Source of the DNA: an uncultured euryarchaeote
Lineage (GTDB): Archaea > Thermoplasmatota > Poseidoniia > Poseidoniales > Poseidoniaceae
Direction: 5' to 3'
Length of the DNA stretch: 5,848 nucleotides
NCBI GenBank assembly: GCA_937897365.1
Contig: CALCOP010000077.1
Location: 1 to 5,848 of the forward strand
The notes beneath the pieces were generated by a model that was not told where the DNA came from, did no database searches, and saw nothing but the letters and a program-made list of their open reading frames with translations. Both the position numbers and the translations under genes were made by a program. Shown here piece by piece: positions 1 through 3,577 of the stretch; positions within the stretch are counted from its first letter, which is position 1; every line of letters begins with the position of its first letter.

Positions 1-43
1 TTTAGTTTGAGAACTCTTCCATCTATTCTGTAGGAATATACTG

Positions 44-56
44 CAAAAGAAGAAGG
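44..56 (-). terminator. possible T-rich terminator after tRNA-Ser
   Basis: Directly after the tRNA the minus strand reads CCTTCTTCTTTTG. Archaeal RNA polymerase often stops at short T-rich tracts without a hairpin, so this could end the tRNA transcript and any read-through from the oxidase operon. The tract is interrupted by C and there is no supporting stem-loop, so this is a weak call. The rest of 1-43 shows no recognisable gene. Confidence 0.3.
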
Positions 57-139
57 CGCAGAGAGAGGGATTCGAACCCCCGAGTCCTAGGGACAGTGGA
101 TTTCAAGTCCACCGCAATACCGGGCTATGCGACCTCTGC
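57..139 (-). tRNA. tRNA-Ser (anticodon UGA)
   Basis: The minus strand folds into a complete type II tRNA of 83 nt including the discriminator base. The acceptor stem GCAGAGG (139-133) pairs with TCTCTGC (64-58), the last pair being a G-U wobble. The D stem is GCA/TGC. The anticodon stem GTGGA/TCCAC closes the loop CTTGAAA, with the anticodon TGA at 105-103. The long variable arm has the stem GTCC/GGAC around CTA, and the T arm is GGGGG-TTCGAAT-CCCTC with one G-U pair. The long variable arm, the anticodon and discriminator G fit serine; the tRNA decodes UCA and probably other UCN codons. The 3' CCA is not encoded (GCC follows), so it would be added after transcription. No intron is seen. It lies 63 nt downstream of the SCO gene on the same strand. 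Confidence 0.97.
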
Positions 140-202
140 AACAGTTTGGGATAGTAAACCCCGTTTTCGTAACTACAGGCGGATGCCAATTCAATATGAG
201 GC

Positions 203-1747
203 TTACGCTTCTTCCTCTTCATCATCTGAATGAATATGAACGACCAGAGCAGCAAATGTCAATCCAGTTACAGCAACGACGAATGTCATACCTGGAATTG
301 TATTAGAATCACTTGACGATGATTGTGAAGAGAGTAATTGTTCAACGTCTGCACGAAAATCGTCGGCGTCCCAAGAGTCCCCAGTCCAAGCAATTTTGGG
401 CGTCATACCGTCCATGATGTAGGTGATTGTTGAATGACCAATCGAAAATTCAACCTCAACTTCACCAGTGCTTACACAGGAGAGGCGATCGCCTTCAGCC
501 CACTCATAGCCCTCATCGCACATGCAGTGCTTTCCAGCCCCCGAACCCATTTCCCATCCGTATCCATTGCACGCTTCAGTATCTGGATCGTTGTTTGGCT
601 GTAATGATTCTGGCATAGGAATTTTTGAGACATCCGTTGTATTTGGAGCCCAAGCGATATAGCCGGGATCAACAAGGTCATCGACGCCTACCGTAGAGTA
701 TTCCCAACCATCACCAGACATATTCCAACTGTAAAGCGACCAATGCCAGGACCAGTTGCTTGGATTGTGAACGTCATCAAGTGCGTCTAAGAAATGCCCA
801 TATGTGGGGTCGGTAGAAAAGGATGCATTCATATCAGCACCTGCAAATGCTCCTTTGGTCAAGTGGTAAGCCGAAAATTCAGATTGAAGTGTGTGAGATT
901 CGGATGAATTATCCGGATAGAGAATGTCAACAGAAGGGTTGGAATCATTCAATGAAGGCATTGGAAGTGTTGACAAATTCGCATTCGATGCAGCCCAAAC
1001 AATATTTGGATTTTCCAGAGCATCGACTTCATCGATACCGACAAGTGATTCTTCCCAAGCCGATGAAGATTCATTGTATGTATTCAAAGACCAGTACCAT
1101 GACGAGTCAGAAGGAGATTCAATTCCGTTGATTCCAGTAATGACATGACTGTTGAGTTCGTATGAGGAATTGATACTCCAGTTCGCCTCTTCTGCTATCG
1201 TTTCTGTAGTGGTCCAACCGGTTGGTTCAAACATCAATTCAGTTGCATTTCCATTCGTATCAACATAGGTAACTGTCGGGTCTGAGTTCGCAATATGCGC
1301 TTCTATGACGTCTTCCTGAACGATGATGCCGAAGGAATTGTACACATCAGAAAGAACTTCTGCTTCACCGGTGAGGTGTGGCCAATCAACCCCGTGAAGT
1401 TGAGTGAATGTCGATAGGCGTTCTGGGGTATCACGCCGAGGGTCAACAGAGATTGAAAGGAACTCGACTTCTTGCGCATCAGAATCTGAGAGGCCCTCCT
1501 GAACCAACTTAAGCGATTGAGTAATAACGGGGCATACATCGATGCATTCGGTGAAGATGAAAGCTACAACATGAACATCAGAGAGACTTTGAGAAAAGGT
1601 GAAGTTTTCATTGTTCTGGTCGGTGAGTGTGAAATCAAGAACCTCTGTGCGAGAGAGTTGATGGCCCGTGTATCCCGAAACCGATGGAATCGATGCGAGC
1701 AAAAGGAACAAAGCCATCACTATGGCTATAACCGGCTTTCTGTCCAT
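203..1747 (-). CDS. sco: SCO1/SenC copper-delivery protein with a large internal insertion
   Basis: Membrane-anchored, extracytoplasmic SCO protein of 514 residues; typical SCO proteins are about 200. The family delivers copper to the CuA site of cytochrome oxidase subunit II. Residues 1-25 are a signal peptide. Residues 36-150 are the first half of the SCO thioredoxin-like fold: CIDVCP (Cys68, Cys72) is the copper CxxxC motif, followed by SVDPRRDTPE and a WPHLTG strand. Residues 430-475 restore the second half, with GHSTITYIMD carrying the expected His ligand (His438) and an amphipathic DFRADVEQLL helix. Between them lie two DUF4430-like repeats and an EGF-like module. Residues 484-504 are a membrane anchor, then a short acidic tail. 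The start is supported by GAGGT 6 nt upstream and the signal peptide. It sits 54 nt after subunit IV, so assembly of this oxidase is the likely role. Confidence 0.93.
   Translation of the reverse strand: MDRKPVIAIVMALFLLLASIPSVSGYTGHQLSRTEVLDFTLTDQNNENFTFSQSLSDVHVVAFIFTECIDVCPVITQSLKLVQEGLSDSDAQEVEFLSISVDPRRDTPERLSTFTQLHGVDWPHLTGEAEVLSDVYNSFGIIVQEDVIEAHIANSDPTVTYVDTNGNATELMFEPTGWTTTETIAEEANWSINSSYELNSHVITGINGIESPSDSSWYWSLNTYNESSSAWEESLVGIDEVDALENPNIVWAASNANLSTLPMPSLNDSNPSVDILYPDNSSESHTLQSEFSAYHLTKGAFAGADMNASFSTDPTYGHFLDALDDVHNPSNWSWHWSLYSWNMSGDGWEYSTVGVDDLVDPGYIAWAPNTTDVSKIPMPESLQPNNDPDTEACNGYGWEMGSGAGKHCMCDEGYEWAEGDRLSCVSTGEVEVEFSIGHSTITYIMDGMTPKIAWTGDSWDADDFRADVEQLLSSQSSSSDSNTIPGMTFVVAVTGLTFAALVVHIHSDDEEEEA
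476..571 (-). other. EGF-like four-cysteine module in the SCO protein (residues 393-424)
   Basis: Four cysteines at residues 393, 408, 410 and 424 lie in a short stretch containing HCMCDEGYEW and RLSC. The C-x-C-x2-G-Y core is the EGF type 2 signature; the spacing to the last Cys (nine residues after Tyr) is one longer than the classical pattern, and a full EGF domain has six Cys. It is best read as an EGF-like disulfide knot or linker that returns the chain to the SCO fold. Confidence 0.55.
596..940 (-). repeat. DUF4430-like repeat 2 in the SCO protein (residues ~270-384)
   Basis: Second repeat, running from NPSVDILYPDN through NWSWHWSLYSWN, WEYSTVGVDDL and GYIAWAPN to SKIPMPE. It aligns with repeat 1 block by block: DPTVTYVD/NPSVDILY, SWYWSLNTYN/SWHWSLYSWN, VGIDEV/VGVDDL, NIVWAAS/YIAWAPN and LPMPS/IPMPE. 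Overall identity is low, which suggests an old duplication. Confidence 0.68.
950..1285 (-). repeat. DUF4430-like repeat 1 in the SCO protein (residues ~155-266)
   Basis: First of two related protein repeats. It runs from DPTVTYVDTNG through VITGINGI, SSWYWSLNTYN, WEESLVGIDEV and NIVWAAS to STLPMPS. The pattern of an 'inGi' turn, a Trp-rich 'sWyWsl' strand, a 'W..s.vGid.v' segment and a final 'iaWa' strand resembles the DUF4430/transcobalamin C-terminal-like fold. The link to that family is by pattern only; the match to repeat 2 is direct. Confidence 0.68.
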
Positions 1748-1753
1748 GCAAAA

Positions 1754-1758
1754 ACCTC
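1754..1758 (-). promoter_or_regulatory. ribosome binding site for the SCO gene
   Basis: GAGGT on the minus strand, 6 nt before the ATG at 1747. It fixes the start at the signal-peptide methionine. The 54-nt gap to the subunit IV stop codon (1748-1801) holds no evident terminator or TATA box, so co-transcription is likely. Confidence 0.7.
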
Positions 1759-1801
1759 AATGCCGAGCCTACATCAATGCTTTGCCGACGCGATTCAACG
1801 G

Positions 1802-2164
1802 TTAACGGGTTTCAGCATAATCCCAATTCGGTGTGCACCAGCTTGGAAGTTCAGTAACACCTGCGGGGTTTGATAGACCAATACCCCACAACATGAGGAT
1901 AACAAAAAGAACAGGGAAAAGTGCTGTTCGAGTATAGATACGCGGGTCGTCTTTCAAGTGCATAAAGTACGCCGCAATTCCGTAACCCTTGATGATTCCA
2001 ACGCCGATAAGGATCGCCCAAACCACGGATTTTGAAACTGGGATATCGGTTCCTGGATATTCTTCAAAGAAAACCGCACCAACTTCAAACAAAGTAAAGA
2101 ACATCAAAACGATGAAGTTCCAAAAATAGATGTCCTTGCCCATGATTAGTTTGTGTTCGCCCAT
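1802..2164 (-). CDS. haem-copper oxidase subunit IV (COX4/CtaF-like)
   Basis: Small membrane protein of 120 residues with three predicted helices (about 13-33, 45-68 and 80-97). The second helix ends in KGYGIAAYFMHLKDDPR, matching the conserved 'k...va.ffMHLk' motif of the prokaryotic subunit IV family (CtaF of caa3-type and CyoD of bo3-type oxidases). This subunit has no cofactor and is thought to stabilise the complex. The start at 2164 is supported by a strong GAGGTGAT site; Met8 is a less likely alternative. The gene follows subunit III after 9 nt, in the expected order I-III-IV. The C-terminal tail after helix 3 has a single Cys110 of unknown meaning. The family call is firm; a precise symbol is not, as naming differs between lineages. 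Confidence 0.9.
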   Translation of the reverse strand: MGEHKLIMGKDIYFWNFIVLMFFTLFEVGAVFFEEYPGTDIPVSKSVVWAILIGVGIIKGYGIAAYFMHLKDDPRIYTRTALFPVLFVILMLWGIGLSNPAGVTELPSWCTPNWDYAETR

Positions 2165-2167
2165 GTT

Positions 2168-2175
2168 ATCACCTC
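2168..2175 (-). promoter_or_regulatory. ribosome binding site for subunit IV, overlapping the subunit III stop codon
   Basis: The minus strand reads TTGAGGTGATAACATG. The TGA stop of subunit III (2176-2174) lies within the Shine-Dalgarno sequence GAGGTGAT. Ribosomes ending subunit III would finish on the next gene's binding site, which points to translational coupling. Confidence 0.8.
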
Positions 2176-3577
2176 AATACAGATAGAATGCTGGGAAAAT
2201 TACAACCCAAGCTAAGTCAACAAAGTGCCAATAAAGTCCAAAGTATTCGATACCCTGTGCATTTTCCTCGTCAAAGCCAACGGTATCGGACTTAAAGACG
2301 AGATACAGCATGACAAGTAGGCCAACGAAAACGTGCAGTCCGTGTGCTCCAGTAGCGATGTAAAAGATGGAACCTTGAGTGGTTCCGATATCGAATCCTT
2401 CTGCGACCAGATGGCTCCACTCAACGAGTTTGAGAACGATGAACAGCGAACCGAGGGCGAGGGTTGCAATGAGATAGTTACGAACCTCTGCCTTTCGAGT
2501 TGGCATGAGTTTGCCCATGATTCCCGAAGAGCGTTCCCACTTTGCGTTCTTCGCAGTCTTGAGTGCCAATACGATGGTATAGGAAGAGACAATCAAAGCG
2601 AAGGTGTTCACTGCTCCAGGCAGCATCGTCCAGAAGTCTCCCGTACCTGCAGCACCACCAGGACGTAGATAGTCGGATGCAGTCATGGCTAAGTCCTTAG
2701 GAATGAGTTCGTAATCAATACCAGCATTAAACATGTCAATTTGACTTTGACTTACACAGCCTTCGATAGGTGTTCCGTTTTGTAAGCCGTTGTCAAATGC
2801 CCACTTTGTACACCATTCTGTTCGCATACGCAGGTATGAGGAAAAGAAGGTGGCGAAAACCATAATTTCAGACATGATGAAAACCCACAATCCTGCTTTA
2901 CGGATATGTTCTCCTTCAAACGGATAAGAAGTCGCAATCTGTTCACCATGACCGATGAAAGGTAGATCTTCAAACCACCAGTTTGCAATTGCAATAACAA
3001 CGGTCAACAAACCAATCATGCTAAGGCTCAGCATGCCCAAATCTGCTGTAACATCAGCGTTTAGCAACGCTTTACAGGCAAGAGCAAAATCAGGGAATCC
3101 CGCCAAGAACAGCATGATACCGAAAGAGAAGATAATCGGTGATGACGAACCGTGATGCTCGTCGTGTCCATCTCCATGCCCATCATCGTGTTCCGCACTC
3201 GGTTTACTGGCGTTCAAAAATCCACCAAGCCCAATAAATGCTGCATAGGCAATTGACATCAAAAGAGTGGTAACACCTGCAACTCTATATGTCAAATACG
3301 AGAGATGAGCTGCAATTTCTTCATGATGAAGGTGGTAGAGTTCATCTTTTTCGTGTTCTGAAATATTTGCTCCTTCCTCTGAAGAATCCGAGGCAAATTG
3401 AACTTCCAATTCATGATATTCATACTCAAGATCTTCCCAAGCATGGTGTTTTTCATTCGCCATGAAGACGCCTAATGAGGCGAACACGAGTACGCCGATG
3501 GTAAGCAAAATACCTCCCATAACTACTGCGCGCATCCATATTGCGTTGTCAACGTGCGCTCCGTGTCCACCACTCAT
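2174..3577 (-). CDS. coxC: haem-copper oxidase subunit III with a long N-terminal extension
   Basis: Integral membrane protein of 467 residues; family members usually have 190-270. The COX3 core covers residues 218-467 with five helices (about 227-247, 318-338, 367-387, 403-427 and 447-465). Its signature includes LWVFIMSEIMVFATFF with the conserved Glu237, HGLHVFVGL, and GLYWHFVDLAWVVIF near the end. This matches the five-helix form of the family. Residues 1-217 add four helices (about 15-38, 97-121, 147-170 and 181-201), an acidic/His loop at 39-96 and a His/Asp-rich loop at 129-142. Positive charges at 340-366 put that loop in the cytoplasm, which places 39-96 and 253-316 outside and 129-142 inside. 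The start overlaps the subunit I stop as ATGA and has AAGGAGG 7 nt upstream. Subunit III is thought to stabilise subunit I during turnover and to help proton uptake; the extension's role is unknown. Confidence 0.95.
   Translation of the reverse strand: MSGGHGAHVDNAIWMRAVVMGGILLTIGVLVFASLGVFMANEKHHAWEDLEYEYHELEVQFASDSSEEGANISEHEKDELYHLHHEEIAAHLSYLTYRVAGVTTLLMSIAYAAFIGLGGFLNASKPSAEHDDGHGDGHDEHHGSSSPIIFSFGIMLFLAGFPDFALACKALLNADVTADLGMLSLSMIGLLTVVIAIANWWFEDLPFIGHGEQIATSYPFEGEHIRKAGLWVFIMSEIMVFATFFSSYLRMRTEWCTKWAFDNGLQNGTPIEGCVSQSQIDMFNAGIDYELIPKDLAMTASDYLRPGGAAGTGDFWTMLPGAVNTFALIVSSYTIVLALKTAKNAKWERSSGIMGKLMPTRKAEVRNYLIATLALGSLFIVLKLVEWSHLVAEGFDIGTTQGSIFYIATGAHGLHVFVGLLVMLYLVFKSDTVGFDEENAQGIEYFGLYWHFVDLAWVVIFPAFYLY
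3149..3193 (-). other. His/Asp-rich loop in subunit III (residues 129-143)
   Basis: The loop reads EHDDGHGDGHDEHHG, with five His and five Asp among fifteen residues, between extra helices 2 and 3. Such a stretch could bind divalent metal. By the positive-inside rule it faces the cytoplasm, so a role in loading the extracytoplasmic CuA site is unlikely. Confidence 0.6.

Larger units (their letters stand above)
458..1285 (-). other. insertion inside the SCO fold (residues ~155-430)
   Basis: This segment separates the CxxxC half of the SCO domain from its His-containing half. Normal SCO proteins have only a few residues between the FG(I/V) strand and the HSxxxYLxD strand; here there are about 275. 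Both flanking halves match the family well, so the domain looks interrupted by inserted modules and not degenerate. The inserted part is rich in Trp, Ser and Asn and holds eleven N-X-S/T sequons. The boundaries are judged by eye and may shift by about ten residues. Confidence 0.8.

Noticed and set aside
151..158. TTTACTAT on the minus strand as a TATA box for tRNA-Ser
   Set aside because: It is centred only about 16 nt from the mature tRNA 5' end, closer than the usual archaeal spacing of about 26 nt to the start site, and matches the consensus poorly.
1295..1297. His151 of the SCO protein as the copper ligand
   Set aside because: It is five residues too early relative to the following strand and lacks the HS/HT context. 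His438 in GHSTITYIMD fits the family motif much better.
1748..1801. Possible small gene or terminator between subunit IV and SCO
   Set aside because: The 54-nt gap holds only the SCO ribosome binding site; no stem-loop, T-run or coding frame is convincing.
1517..1873. 118-residue open frame on the plus strand
   Set aside because: It lies antisense to the SCO signal peptide and first domain and the end of subunit IV, has no Shine-Dalgarno and no recognisable domain; a shadow of the real genes.
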